Source: CAVYEM01 sp963767635 (GTDB lineage: Bacteria > Vulcanimicrobiota > Vulcanimicrobiia > Vulcanimicrobiales > Vulcanimicrobiaceae). From it: a stretch of DNA of 64,000 nt. Location of the stretch: contig CAVYEM010000001.1 in the NCBI GenBank assembly GCA_963767635.1, forward strand, positions 2,108,001-2,172,000, given 5' to 3'. Below the pieces are notes generated by a model. That model saw only the letters and a program-made list of their open reading frames with translations, had not been told where the DNA came from and did no database searches. Made by a program: the position numbers and the translations under genes. Below are positions 26,880 through 35,523 of this stretch, piece by piece. Numbering within the stretch: position 1 is the stretch's first letter; every line of letters begins with the position of its first letter.

Positions 26880-27515
26880 ATGATCCAAACCTTTGCAGTA
26901 GGCGCTCTCGGGTGCAACTGCACCATACTCGGCGACCCGCAGAGCGGCGAGGCCATCGTCGTGGACGGCGGAGACGGCGTCGATGAAGTGGCGCGGCGAC
27001 TTACCGCGCACAATTTGCGCGCGCGGTACTTGGTGCACACGCACGCACACATCGATCACATCGGCGATCTCGGCGCGCTGCGCGAACGTACGGGCGGCCG
27101 TGGGCTGCTGCATCCAGCGGACCTGCCGCTTTACCGCACGCTGGCAATTCAGGCAACGTGGCTCGGGCTTTCGGTCGCGCCCCGCATCGTCGACCTCGAC
27201 GGCGACCTGCGCGACGGAGAGGCGATCTGCGCGGGCGACGTACGCCTCGACGTGCTGCACACGCCCGGCCATACACCGGGAAGCGTCTGTTTCGCGCTAA
27301 CGGCGGATCTCGGCACGACGATTCTTTCGGGCGACACGCTGTTCGCCGGTTCCATCGGGCGCTGGGATTTGGGGGGAACGTCGATGGAAGACATCGTCGC
27401 CAGCATTCATCGAAAACTCATGGATTTTCCCGACCGCACCGCCGTCATACCGGGCCATGGCCCAGCTACGACCATCGGCACGGAGCGCGCGTCGAATCCA
27501 TACCTGCAGCGTTAA
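26880..27515 (+). CDS. Metallo-beta-lactamase-fold hydrolase, glyoxalase II-like
   Basis: 211 residues from ATG at 26880. The metal motif is HTHAHIDHIGD, followed by LHTPGHTPGSVCF, a GDTLF motif and VIPGHGPATTIGTE, the set seen in glyoxalase II-like thioester hydrolases. The short length (glyoxalase II is ~250) and lack of the glutathione-binding C-terminal domain suggest a general thioester hydrolase. Its TAA shares the A with the ATG of thpR. Confidence 0.88.
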   Translation: MIQTFAVGALGCNCTILGDPQSGEAIVVDGGDGVDEVARRLTAHNLRARYLVHTHAHIDHIGDLGALRERTGGRGLLHPADLPLYRTLAIQATWLGLSVAPRIVDLDGDLRDGEAICAGDVRLDVLHTPGHTPGSVCFALTADLGTTILSGDTLFAGSIGRWDLGGTSMEDIVASIHRKLMDFPDRTAVIPGHGPATTIGTERASNPYLQR

Positions 27516-28069
27516 TGGGGAATCGTTTCAAGCTGTTCGCCGGCATCGCTCTGGGTTCGCGCACGCGCGCGCAATGTGCGAGCGTTGCGGAGCGCCTACA
27601 AAAAAGCGGGGTGCCGGCGCGCTTCGAGGCAGCGGAGAAACTTCATATAACGCTGGCGTTCTTAGGATGGGTCGATCCGCCGCAGGTCGATCCGATCCGT
27701 GAAACATTGCGCGGCGTTGCAGCGGGCACTGCGCCGTTTCCGCTCGCGCTCGACAAACTGGGCGCGTTTCCGAACGAACGTAATCCGCACGTGGTCTGGA
27801 TTGGCGCGCGGGAAGCCGGCGACGCCTTTAGAGAGCTCGCGCGCAACGTGCGCAGCGCCTACGCGCAGCTCGGCTTCCCATTCGAGAAACCGGCGGTGGC
27901 GCACGTCACGATCGCGCGCATCAAAGAGCCGCGCGCACACGTGCCGTTGGTCGAGTTCGCGCCAATCCGGTTCGAGATCACCGCGCTCACGCTGTTCGAG
28001 TCACTGCCGGACGCGCGCACGACGCGCTACGAGGTTCGCGACCAAGCAGAGCTTAAAACCTTGCCATGA
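27515..28069 (+). CDS. thpR: RNA 2',3'-cyclic phosphodiesterase (2'-5' RNA ligase family)
   Basis: 184 residues from ATG at 27515 (TAATG overlap). The two HxTx motifs of the 2H phosphoesterase fold are HITLAFLG and HVTIARIK, at the expected spacing, and RLFAGI-like FKLFAGIAL opens the protein. ThpR hydrolyses 2',3'-cyclic phosphates at RNA ends in the cytoplasm. The TGA overlaps the ATG of the next gene. Confidence 0.9.
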   Translation: MGNRFKLFAGIALGSRTRAQCASVAERLQKSGVPARFEAAEKLHITLAFLGWVDPPQVDPIRETLRGVAAGTAPFPLALDKLGAFPNERNPHVVWIGAREAGDAFRELARNVRSAYAQLGFPFEKPAVAHVTIARIKEPRAHVPLVEFAPIRFEITALTLFESLPDARTTRYEVRDQAELKTLP

Positions 28070-28929
28070 AACGGCTTGGGATCGCTTCGGCTCTCTGTTT
28101 TCTGATCGTCGCGTTCTGGCACAGCCCCGCGTCGGCAATATCGGAATTTTGTCCCGCTACGCTGAACATCCGGGCGGTCGGTGTCGGGGCATCTTCGGAG
28201 AGCACCCCGGCGCAGGTCTATGGCTTCGATCTCGGCGCAGTGGCTCCGCGGGCGCTCACTGCGACGCTCGCGTTCGACACGAGCGGCGGATGGTACACGT
28301 TGGCCGTTCCCCAAACCGAGCTGACGGAAAAAGATCGACACTACACGAGCCCGTCCGCGACATTCATCCGGCGCGATTACGTCTCTCCAATCATGTACGT
28401 TCGGTTTCCAGCGAACGTAGTGATCCAACGATCGTGGGTGTACGGCGCGCAGGCGTTCGACGACGGGTGGGCTGCGAAAGGACGCGTGACGTGCGATCCG
28501 CCCGGTTCTGCGAAGCCCCTCGCAAACCCGCGCAACGACACGGTGCTCGATCCGAAGGATCGCGATCGATTGGACGCACCGCCGGCTGCCGGCGATCTCG
28601 TTCTCGCGGCGCAGCATACGTCACCGCTCGAATCGACGGCATGCGCGCAGCCGTTCGAACCGGCGCAAGCGGTGAAAGCGGTCACACCGGATTTTCCGAA
28701 TGAATTGCGGGGAATGTGGGGAATCGCCGAGAGCACGATCGAAGTCGCTCTGGGCGGCGACGGATCCGTGCTCGACGCATGGGTGTGGGGACCTTCAGGT
28801 TCGCAGGCTGCAGACCAAGCCGCGCTCCATGCTGCGGAAGATTCGAAATATCAAGGCGCGCGCGCGTACTGCCGGCCGGTGAGCGGCCTGTATCTCTACA
28901 AAGTCACGTTCAAGCCGAATCGCTATTAG
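28066..28929 (+). CDS. Exported protein with TonB-C-like domain
   Basis: 287 residues, ATGA overlap with thpR. A signal peptide ends near SPASA. The middle ~160 residues are a beta-rich region without recognised motifs. The last ~85 residues (TPDFPNELRGMWG, STIEVALGGDGSVLDAWVWGPSG, LYLYKVTFKP) resemble the TonB C-terminal fold. No transmembrane energy-coupling helix with a Pro-rich stalk is visible, so it is not a classical TonB. The domain may serve protein contacts in the periplasm. Confidence 0.7.
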   Translation: MKRLGIASALCFLIVAFWHSPASAISEFCPATLNIRAVGVGASSESTPAQVYGFDLGAVAPRALTATLAFDTSGGWYTLAVPQTELTEKDRHYTSPSATFIRRDYVSPIMYVRFPANVVIQRSWVYGAQAFDDGWAAKGRVTCDPPGSAKPLANPRNDTVLDPKDRDRLDAPPAAGDLVLAAQHTSPLESTACAQPFEPAQAVKAVTPDFPNELRGMWGIAESTIEVALGGDGSVLDAWVWGPSGSQAADQAALHAAEDSKYQGARAYCRPVSGLYLYKVTFKPNRY

Positions 28930-28980
28930 CAGGCGCTATCGACGTTCCGCGATCGATGTTCGGAATATTGGCGTCGACGA

Positions 28981-29142
28981 ATGGCCGCTCTGGCGCGATT
29001 GCCCGTTGGATATTTCAACACTAAGGCCGCGGGCATGGCGAGCGCTACAGCTGCGAGTCAAGGCGGAACAATCGAACTTATCTCGATGTGGGTGGCGCCA
29101 GAGATGACCCTTGCACTAGGAGCCTGTAGGGCTCGCTCATAG
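28981..29142 (+). pseudogene. Fragment resembling a GNAT acetyltransferase
   Basis: A 53-codon frame contains LPVGYFNTKAAG and then TIELISMWVAPEM, which matches the beta-4/motif A entry of GNAT acetyltransferases (ELISMWV.PE). The acetyl-CoA loop that should follow is missing and the frame stops at once. Interpreted as a decayed remnant at the edge of the gene-poor patch 28930-29786. Confidence 0.4.
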
Positions 29143-29169
29143 ACTTCGTCCAGTGAGTTCTGCCGTTGT

Positions 29170-29398
29170 TTGCAGTACCCCAAGCATGTCGAATACCTTG
29201 CGGGGCTGCTAGAAGCCGTAGAACGCGGCGAAATATGCCGGCTCGCCATCAGCGCACCGCGGTCCACGGCAAGTCTTCAATGCTGCAAGCGTTTCTCGGA
29301 TGGTTTCTCGGTCGCGATTCCGCACCGCTGCATTCTCGCGCTTTCGGCTTCAGAGTCACTCGCGGCGACGAAATTCGCGCGCAACGCGCAGCATAGCG
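29170..29398 (+). pseudogene. Remnant of a phage terminase large subunit
   Basis: One frame reads HVEYLAGLLEAVERGEICRLAISAP, the approach to a terminase Walker A. The next frame reads HGKSSMLQAFLGWFLGRD, which completes HGKS and the following helix. The first frame then resumes with ILALSASESLAATKFARNAQ. Joined, this matches the N-terminal ATPase part of TerL with two frame changes. The rest of the gene is absent, so a prophage relic is the best reading. Confidence 0.5.
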
Positions 29399-29408
29399 TA
29401 AGTGATGG

Positions 29409-29780
29409 TTGGCCGTGGCATCGGACAAACCGGCACCGTCACCGGATTTCGAGCCGCAGGAGGAGGAGCCGCCAAAACGGATTGCACGCGCGAGGACCTT
29501 TGCGAGCGGTACGACGGGTTTCTGGCCGAAACGCAGGCAATTCTTTCACGAGGCGCGATCGGAGATTCAACGTTTTTTGAGGGTTGGTCGCCAAATGAAC
29601 TGCGGGCACTCATTACCAAATTACGCGCCGAAACTGAGCCGCCAATCACGATCGAGCAGCACTGACGCAGTTTTGGGACGAGATTCCGAGGACCTGAAAG
29701 CCGCTGTTTTGACGACGGCGGCCTTTATGCTCTATTTCCTGATTTGGGTTACGGCCCCGGAGGACACGCCCAAAATATGA
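29409..29780 (+). pseudogene. Degraded small coding remnant(s) after the terminase fragment
   Basis: Coding-like composition shifts between two frames. 29409-29490 reads ASDKPAPSPDFEPQEEEPPK, then another frame reads ERYDGFLAETQAILSRG and FFEGWSPNELRALITKLRAE to a stop at 29665. A short hydrophobic stretch (AAVLTTAAFMLYFLIWVTAP) closes at 29780. No family was recognised. These may be one frameshifted phage-type protein plus a small membrane peptide, or noise in a decayed region. Confidence 0.3.
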
Positions 29781-29786
29781 ACCCGT

Positions 29787-30938
29787 TTAGCGCAGTTTGA
29801 TCAGCAGTTTGCCGTCATCGCTCTGAGGAGCCGGCGTTGGCAGCGTCTCCGCAACGGGCTGCGCGCGTCGTTGGAACTCCGGAGCCGGCATCGCGCCGTA
29901 ATCCGGGATCGCTCCGTCGGTGACTTTGCGCTTGTAGTCGTCGATCGCCACGTGCAACGCTTCAATCGCGCGCTGCGGATAGTCTTTCTTCTTTTCGGGA
30001 TATCCGCTCAGCGCGCTCTCGATGTCGTCGGTGCTGATAGCCAGCGCGGCATCGATGGTTTTTCCCTTTGCGAGGTCGACCATCAGGCTGCACGTCGCCG
30101 TTCCGAACCCGCAGCCCGTGGTGAAATACGAGATGTCCTCGATGATCGCGCCGGGGCCGATCTTCAAGAAGAAGTTGTACATGTCGCCGCACGAATCGCT
30201 AAAGTACTCCCCGCTCGCAGTCGGGTTGTCCATGGTTCGGAAGCCGCTGCGTTCCTCGACCAATCGTTGAAATTTCGGGAAATCCATATTCGTAGGGCGC
30301 TCCGTTCGCTTACTGGCTTTAACCTCGAACCGGCAAAGGCTGCCGCCGGTTGCGATCGATTCGGTCTGAACGTGCTCGCCGCCGATTGTTTCGTCCAAGA
30401 CGTGATGAATGACCGAACAGACTTCGGGATGTTCCTTGGCCACTTCGGAGTACGGGCAGTTGTGTTCGCGCAGCTCGAAGCCGCCATCGATGAGGCTATA
30501 CTCCGCGACGACGCCGCCCTCGCGCAAGACCTGGGTGAGTTGCGCAAATCTTCCCTCGGCATCCGCGGCGTTGACGCGGGTTTTGGCTTTGGCCACCGTT
30601 CGTTTGGCAATGGCATCAAAAACGGCGGAGACGCCTTCCGGACCGAATTGCTGCTTCATTTCGCGCAGCACCGCACCCAGCATCTTATCGTAGTGCTGGG
30701 GAAAAAGCTTTTCCGCCGCCGCCGTGAGCGAGAACTCGTACGTCGGCTTGGTACGTCCGCGGCGGACCGACTTTTCGACGACCAAACCATCGCGCTCCAG
30801 CACGACAAGTTGCTGCCGCACCGCGTTGGGCGAGAGCCCGAACACCCCCGCTAAGTCGACGGCGGAGGCAGATTTGACGCGGCGCAGCTCCTCGACGATG
30901 CGCCCGCGGGTAGTCTGAAAAAAGCGGTCCCCTCCCAT
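29787..30938 (-). CDS. SufR-like iron-sulfur regulator fused to NifU/IscU-like scaffold
   Basis: 383 residues from ATG at 30938. Residues 1-72 are a winged helix of the ArsR/SufR type (LAGVFGLSPNAVRQQLVVLERDGLV). Residues ~80-205 are the SufR sensor with Cys161, Cys174 and Cys202 (HNCPYSEVAKEHPEVC, SLCRFEV), the likely cluster ligands. Residues ~218-340 are an IscU/NifU-N-like scaffold with SCGD (Cys250) and TTGCGFGTATCS (Cys276, Cys283). The third scaffold Cys is replaced by Tyr at ~320. It is divergent from sufCDSU and is presumably its regulator. An internal ATG at 30287 could also yield the scaffold alone. Fusion is seen directly; the function is inferred. Confidence 0.85.
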   Translation of the reverse strand: MGGDRFFQTTRGRIVEELRRVKSASAVDLAGVFGLSPNAVRQQLVVLERDGLVVEKSVRRGRTKPTYEFSLTAAAEKLFPQHYDKMLGAVLREMKQQFGPEGVSAVFDAIAKRTVAKAKTRVNAADAEGRFAQLTQVLREGGVVAEYSLIDGGFELREHNCPYSEVAKEHPEVCSVIHHVLDETIGGEHVQTESIATGGSLCRFEVKASKRTERPTNMDFPKFQRLVEERSGFRTMDNPTASGEYFSDSCGDMYNFFLKIGPGAIIEDISYFTTGCGFGTATCSLMVDLAKGKTIDAALAISTDDIESALSGYPEKKKDYPQRAIEALHVAIDDYKRKVTDGAIPDYGAMPAPEFQRRAQPVAETLPTPAPQSDDGKLLIKLR

Positions 30939-30948
30939 ATCTGGCTCG

Positions 30949-31015
30949 ATGCTAGCATGAATGTGGAAGATAGTCCAGGGTTTCCTTGACTTTCTCGGCG
31001 GGTACATCGTAGCAT
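30949..31015. promoter_or_regulatory. Divergent promoter region of the SUF locus
   Basis: Plus strand: TTGACT (30986-30991), 18-base spacer, TAGCAT (31010-31015), toward sufC. Minus strand: TGGACT, 17-base spacer, TAGCAT inside the palindrome ATGCTAGCAT (30949-30958), toward the regulator, whose mRNA would have almost no leader. TAGCATG recurs at 30953 and 31010. These are candidate operator half-sites for the SufR-like protein. Confidence 0.5.
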
Positions 31016-31060
31016 GGCGGGTGGGGCCGTCCCCGCAAACCGCAGTAAGGAGCAGCATAC

Positions 31061-31831
31061 GTGTCCGACCGAGGCCTTCTGATTCACGACCTTTATGCCG
31101 GCGTGGCGGGGAACCATATTCTCAAAGGTATCGATTTAGAGATACAGCCCGGCAGCGTGCACGCCCTCATGGGCCCGAACGGCAGCGGAAAATCGACGCT
31201 GGCCTTCTCGCTGACCGGCCACCCCAACTACGTCATCCAGTCAGGGACGGTTAGTCTGGACGGTCAAGACTTGCTGGCCATCCCTCCGGATAAACGCGCG
31301 AAAGCCGGCCTGTTTCTCTCGTTTCAGTATCCTGCCGCGATTCCGGGCGTCAAGGTGGCGAATTTTCTGCACGCAGCCCGCCAGGCGGTGCGTCCGGGCG
31401 ATTTGACGCCCTCTAAATTCCGCGCGCTGCTGATGGAAAAGATGGACGCGCTCGACATGGATCCGTCCTTTATGGGCCGGTATCTCAACGACGGCTTCTC
31501 GGGCGGTGAGAAGAAACGTTTGGAGATGCTGCAGCTCGCTGTGCTCGCGCCGAAATACGCAGTGCTGGACGAAACCGATTCGGGGTTGGACGTCGATGCG
31601 CTGCGCGCCGTCGGCGGGTCGGTCAACGCGATGCGGGAGAGCGACGAAGGACGGGAAACCGGCTTCCTTATCATCACGCACTATCCGCGAATTCTGCAGT
31701 ACGTTCGTCCGGACGTCGTGCACATCATGATGGACGGCCGAATCGTCAAGCAGGGCGACGCGCAACTCGCGCAACGCATCGAGCGAGAAGGTTACGATAC
31801 ATTCCGCGAGGAGATCGAGCAGATTGCTTAG
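31061..31831 (+). CDS. sufC: SUF system ATPase SufC
   Basis: 256 residues, GTG start at 31061 with AAGGAG eight bases upstream. ABC ATPase motifs: Walker A GPNGSGKST, Q-loop in LFLSFQYPAAIPG, signature FSGGEKKR, Walker B YAVLDETDSGLD and switch His in IITHY. The LDETDSGLDVDAL sequence is typical of SufC. SufC drives SufBCD scaffold rearrangement during Fe-S cluster assembly in the cytoplasm. First gene of sufC-sufD-sufS-sufU. Confidence 0.96.
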   Translation: MSDRGLLIHDLYAGVAGNHILKGIDLEIQPGSVHALMGPNGSGKSTLAFSLTGHPNYVIQSGTVSLDGQDLLAIPPDKRAKAGLFLSFQYPAAIPGVKVANFLHAARQAVRPGDLTPSKFRALLMEKMDALDMDPSFMGRYLNDGFSGGEKKRLEMLQLAVLAPKYAVLDETDSGLDVDALRAVGGSVNAMRESDEGRETGFLIITHYPRILQYVRPDVVHIMMDGRIVKQGDAQLAQRIEREGYDTFREEIEQIA

Positions 31832-31835
31832 CGCG

Positions 31836-33020
31836 ATGGCTGCCGCTTCGGCGCCCGCCAATCTGGAGCAAGCCATCGACGGACTCGACCAAGCAGTGCT
31901 GGATTCGGATCGCCGCAGAACGTTGCTTTCACGCTCGTTCGAGCTGCGGTCCGGACGTGAAAAGCCCGGGCGGTTCTGGAAAATCGATTTGGATGCGTTG
32001 GACCTGAGCGACCTCGCCGTAAAGCGTGCAGCCGCTCCGAAAATCTCCGTGCCTCGTGCTCGCGGAACGATCGCGTGCGATCTCTCGGCGGCAGTCCGTT
32101 CGCAGCAGGAGCTGGTCGCGCGCGCTTTCGACTGCACCTCGGCAATCATGAACGACAAATTTGCCGCGCTTGCCCTTTCGCTTTGCAACGCCGGCGCGTT
32201 CGTCTATGTGCCGGCGGACGTCTGCGTCGAGGAACCGATCGAGATCGTCTACGACGCACAAGGCGCACTCTTTCCCTGCACGCTTGTCCTACTCGAACAC
32301 GGCGCGACGTGCACGATCGTCGAACGCTTCGAAGGCGGCTCGGGCGCATTCGTCTGTGGCGTTGCCGAGCTGGGCGCGGGCGAGAACGCCGGCTTGACCT
32401 ACGCCGCCGAGCAACAACTGCCCCAAGACGCGCGGTCGATCTTTACGCGATTTTGCAGGCCGGCAAAAGCGGCGAACATCGTTTGCTGCGTAGCCGAACT
32501 GGGCGGCGCGCTCGCAGTAGGATCGATCGACGCAAGCGTCGATTATCCCGGCGCGGACGTTCAGATCAACGGGCTATTCTTCCCGCGCGGCGATCAGCAC
32601 GTCGATCTGACTTCTACCGTCGATCACAACGTCGGCGAATCGCAATCGCAAACGCGGATCAAATCGGCGGCGACCGGCCGCGGGCAGGCGCGCTACCTGG
32701 GAAACATCCGCATCGCACCGCACGCACAAGCGACGGAATCCTCGCTGCGCGACGATGCGCTGCTGCTCTCCAAACAGGCGCATATCGATTCCGTTCCGGC
32801 TCTTGAAATCGCGGCCAACGACGTCAAGGCATTCCACGGCGCAACGGTAGGCGCTTTGGACGACGAGCAAATCTTTTACATGACCAGCCGCGGCATCGCG
32901 CCCGAAAATGCGGAGAAGATGATTGCTCTTGGTTTTTTCGAGCCGGTCATCGAGCGATTTCCGACCAACGTCCTACGGGAACGTCTACGCCGCGCACTGG
33001 AAGCAAAGGTGAACGCGTGA
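31836..33020 (+). CDS. sufD: SUF scaffold protein SufD
   Basis: 394 residues from ATG at 31836 (TTG at 31824 overlapping sufC is the alternative). The C-terminal beta-helix contains the conserved NDVKAFHGATVGALDDEQIFYMTSRGI with the SufD/SufB functional His. Length and the short N-terminal region fit SufD rather than the ~470-residue SufB, and the N-terminal SufB signature is missing. SufD binds SufC and normally SufB. No sufB gene is in this operon. Confidence 0.88.
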   Translation: MAAASAPANLEQAIDGLDQAVLDSDRRRTLLSRSFELRSGREKPGRFWKIDLDALDLSDLAVKRAAAPKISVPRARGTIACDLSAAVRSQQELVARAFDCTSAIMNDKFAALALSLCNAGAFVYVPADVCVEEPIEIVYDAQGALFPCTLVLLEHGATCTIVERFEGGSGAFVCGVAELGAGENAGLTYAAEQQLPQDARSIFTRFCRPAKAANIVCCVAELGGALAVGSIDASVDYPGADVQINGLFFPRGDQHVDLTSTVDHNVGESQSQTRIKSAATGRGQARYLGNIRIAPHAQATESSLRDDALLLSKQAHIDSVPALEIAANDVKAFHGATVGALDDEQIFYMTSRGIAPENAEKMIALGFFEPVIERFPTNVLRERLRRALEAKVNA

Positions 33021-34282
33021 TCCGTTCCCTCGATGCGCCGCATTCGGCAGAAGGCGCCAAACTCGACCGAATCATCGGTGATTTTCCAATTCTTCGCGAT
33101 CGAACCTCGCGCGGTAAGCGCCTGGTGTACCTGGATTCGGCGGCAACTTCCCAAAAGCCGCAATGCGTCATCGACGCGCTCGTCGACTACTACACGCACT
33201 ACAACGCGAACATCCACCGCGGCGTGTACGAAATCGCCGCTCGGGCGACCGACGCGTTCGAGTTGGCCCGCGCAAAAGTTGCCGGGTTCTTGAACGCTGG
33301 GCCGGAAGAGATCGTTTGGACGCGCAACACCACTGAAGCGATCAATTTGGTTTCGTACTCGTGGGGCGCTCACAATCTGCACGCAGGCGATGCGATCCTG
33401 ACAACGCAGCTGGAACATCATTCCAACCTCGTGCCGTGGCAACTGCTGGCCGCCAAGAGCGGAGCCGAACTTCGCTTCATCCCGGTCGACGAGCGCGGCA
33501 TGCATGTATTGGACGACCTGGACGAACTGCTGAAGGGCTGCAAGCTCGTCGCGCTCTCGCACGTGAGCAATACGCTGGGCACCATCGCGCCGCTCGAGCG
33601 TATCATTCCCGAAGCGCACGCTCGCGGAGCGTTGGTTCTTGTGGACGGCGCGCAAGCCGCGCCGAACATGCCGGTGGACGTTCAGTCGCTGGACGCTGAT
33701 TTTTATGCGATCAGCGCACACAAGATGTGCGGCCCGACGGGCATCGGCGTGCTGTACGGCAAGCGGGCGCTGCTCGAAAGCATGCCCCCGTTCTTGGCGG
33801 GCGGCGACATGATCCGCAAGGTCGAATACGCAAGTACGTCGTTCAATGACCTGCCCTGGAAATTCGAGGCGGGCACGAGCAACATCGCGGACGCCATCGC
33901 CTTCGGCACGGCCATCGATTATCTGCAAGCCGTGGGAATGGAATGGGTGCGCGAACACGAGCGTACCCTGATGACGTACGCCTTCGAACGCCTTTGCGAG
34001 CTGGAACCCCGCGGTCTGGCGATCTACGGCCCGCAGGATCCGGACAGGGTCGCCGACGTCGTTTCGTTCAACTTCGGCGACATCCACGCGCACGATCTAG
34101 CCTCGCTGCTCGATACCGAAGGCGTCTGCGTGCGCGCCGGTCACCATTGCACCATGCCGCTCATGGAGAAGATGGGTTGGCCCGCAACGGCGCGCGCGTC
34201 GTTTTACATCTACAATACGCGCCAGGACGTCGACGCGCTCGTGGACGGTTTGCAAAAAGCTGCCACCGTCTTCAAGCTGTAG
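33017..34282 (+). CDS. sufS: Cysteine desulfurase SufS
   Basis: 421 residues, GTGA overlap with sufD. PLP enzyme features: YLDSAATSQKP, the LEHHSNLVPW motif, the PLP Lys in ISAHKMCGPTGIG, and the catalytic Cys in VRAGHHCTMPLM, followed by RASFYIYNT. SufS takes sulfur from L-cysteine as a persulfide and passes it to SufU or SufE. A 21-base gap separates it from sufU. Confidence 0.96.
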   Translation: MIRSLDAPHSAEGAKLDRIIGDFPILRDRTSRGKRLVYLDSAATSQKPQCVIDALVDYYTHYNANIHRGVYEIAARATDAFELARAKVAGFLNAGPEEIVWTRNTTEAINLVSYSWGAHNLHAGDAILTTQLEHHSNLVPWQLLAAKSGAELRFIPVDERGMHVLDDLDELLKGCKLVALSHVSNTLGTIAPLERIIPEAHARGALVLVDGAQAAPNMPVDVQSLDADFYAISAHKMCGPTGIGVLYGKRALLESMPPFLAGGDMIRKVEYASTSFNDLPWKFEAGTSNIADAIAFGTAIDYLQAVGMEWVREHERTLMTYAFERLCELEPRGLAIYGPQDPDRVADVVSFNFGDIHAHDLASLLDTEGVCVRAGHHCTMPLMEKMGWPATARASFYIYNTRQDVDALVDGLQKAATVFKL

Positions 34283-34303
34283 CGGTTCTCGGGCAAGCAA
34301 GGC

Positions 34304-34696
34304 ATGGACGACTTTTACCGGGATTTCATCCTCGATCACTACCGCAATCCGCGTAACTTTGGTCATCTGGAGCAGCCGGACGCGTCCGCCGAGGATCTCA
34401 ATCCGTTATGCGGCGATCGCATTCGCGTCGAGCTGGCCGTGAACGACGACCGCACGGTCCGCGACGTGCGCTTTTCCGGCAAAGGGTGCGCCATCAGTCA
34501 AGCATCGATGTCCATGCTCAGCGAAGAGATCAAAGGCAAAACGCTGGAAGAGATCGCGACGCTTCCCAAGGAGTCCGTGCTCGAGAACGTGGGCATCGGC
34601 ATAAGCCCGACGCGGATGAAGTGCGCGATGCTGGGTCTGAAGGTTCTCAAGAGCGCGGCGGTGGGCGAACTGGCTAGCTGGCCGGACGAAGGCTGA
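34304..34696 (+). CDS. sufU: SufU sulfur acceptor/zinc-dependent sulfurtransferase
   Basis: 130 residues. All three scaffold cysteines are present: NPLCGDRI, GKGCAISQAS and RMKCAMLGLKVLK. The insertion before the third Cys and the N-terminal YRDFILDHYRNPRNFG are typical of SufU. In Firmicutes-type systems SufU accepts persulfide sulfur from SufS at a zinc-bound Cys. Here it coexists with the IscU-like domain fused to the regulator, which lacks the third Cys. Confidence 0.94.
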   Translation: MDDFYRDFILDHYRNPRNFGHLEQPDASAEDLNPLCGDRIRVELAVNDDRTVRDVRFSGKGCAISQASMSMLSEEIKGKTLEEIATLPKESVLENVGIGISPTRMKCAMLGLKVLKSAAVGELASWPDEG

Positions 34697-34713
34697 CTTC
34701 GAGCCGCTGCCGT

Positions 34714-35523
34714 TTACGGCTTGATTGCCGTTCTTTCGAGAATGCGCGCCGGCCCGTTTCCGCTCGCGACGATAAACGTTTCGAAGTACTCGCCTTTGCC
34801 GGTCTGCATGTTGACCGCAACCTTGGTGCTTCCGTCGGCGTCGCTGGTGCTCGTCAAATTCGTGATGCGCGTGTTCGCGTCGATAAACGCTTCGTCGGGT
34901 GAACCGTTCGCGAGATAACTTGCGGCGGCTTGCGGATCGCCCCGGCGCAACGCATCGATGTACGAGCGGACGGTTTGAGCCGCTGCATTTTGCTGCGGCG
35001 GACTTTCCGGACGGCGTGCAACCGGCATCGTGGCGCGCGGGCGTTCGATCGCAGCGATCGCCGGCGCAGCCGTTGCGGCCGCGGTCGGCGCGACGACCGG
35101 AGTGGCGGTTGGAACAACGGCCGGTGCGATGGTTGGAGCGACGGTCGGTGCTAACGTCGGCGCGGGGACCCGCGCGATCGTTCGTGTGCTCGCCGGCCGC
35201 GGCGATGAACGGGTCGGCGTTGCGGCCGGCGATGCCGCTGCGGTCGATTGCGGCGTGGGCGAGACCGTCGGGAGTGCCGAGGGTTCCATCGGTGAGGGCA
35301 GCGGCGTTATCGCCGGGACGCCTGATCCGCTCACCCGCGTGACCGCTCGGGATCTGGGGCTGAGCCACTGCGCGAGCCCTTGTCCCAAAAACCAGCCGCC
35401 CACGATCACGACGATCGCCGCAATCGCCGTGCCGAGCCAAGGGTTGAAATTGCTGCTTCGTGCGGCACTGCGCGGACCTCTGGCCGGGCGCCTGCGACGC
35501 CGGCGGAAGTCGTCGCCGCTCAC
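34714..35523 (-). CDS. Single-pass membrane protein with Pro/Thr-rich stalk and C-terminal NTF2-like domain
   Basis: 269 residues from GTG at 35523. An Arg-rich cytoplasmic start is followed by one membrane helix (WLGTAIAAIVVIVGGWFLG), a ~110-residue Pro/Ala/Thr stalk and a C-terminal domain at ~180-269. That domain (AQTVRSYIDALRRGDPQAAASYLANG, KGEYFETFIVASGNG) looks like a small NTF2/DUF4878-like fold. It is presumably a periplasmic domain on a tether. GTGA overlap with the upstream gene indicates joint translation. Function unknown. Confidence 0.68.
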   Translation of the reverse strand: MSGDDFRRRRRRPARGPRSAARSSNFNPWLGTAIAAIVVIVGGWFLGQGLAQWLSPRSRAVTRVSGSGVPAITPLPSPMEPSALPTVSPTPQSTAAASPAATPTRSSPRPASTRTIARVPAPTLAPTVAPTIAPAVVPTATPVVAPTAAATAAPAIAAIERPRATMPVARRPESPPQQNAAAQTVRSYIDALRRGDPQAAASYLANGSPDEAFIDANTRITNLTSTSDADGSTKVAVNMQTGKGEYFETFIVASGNGPARILERTAIKP

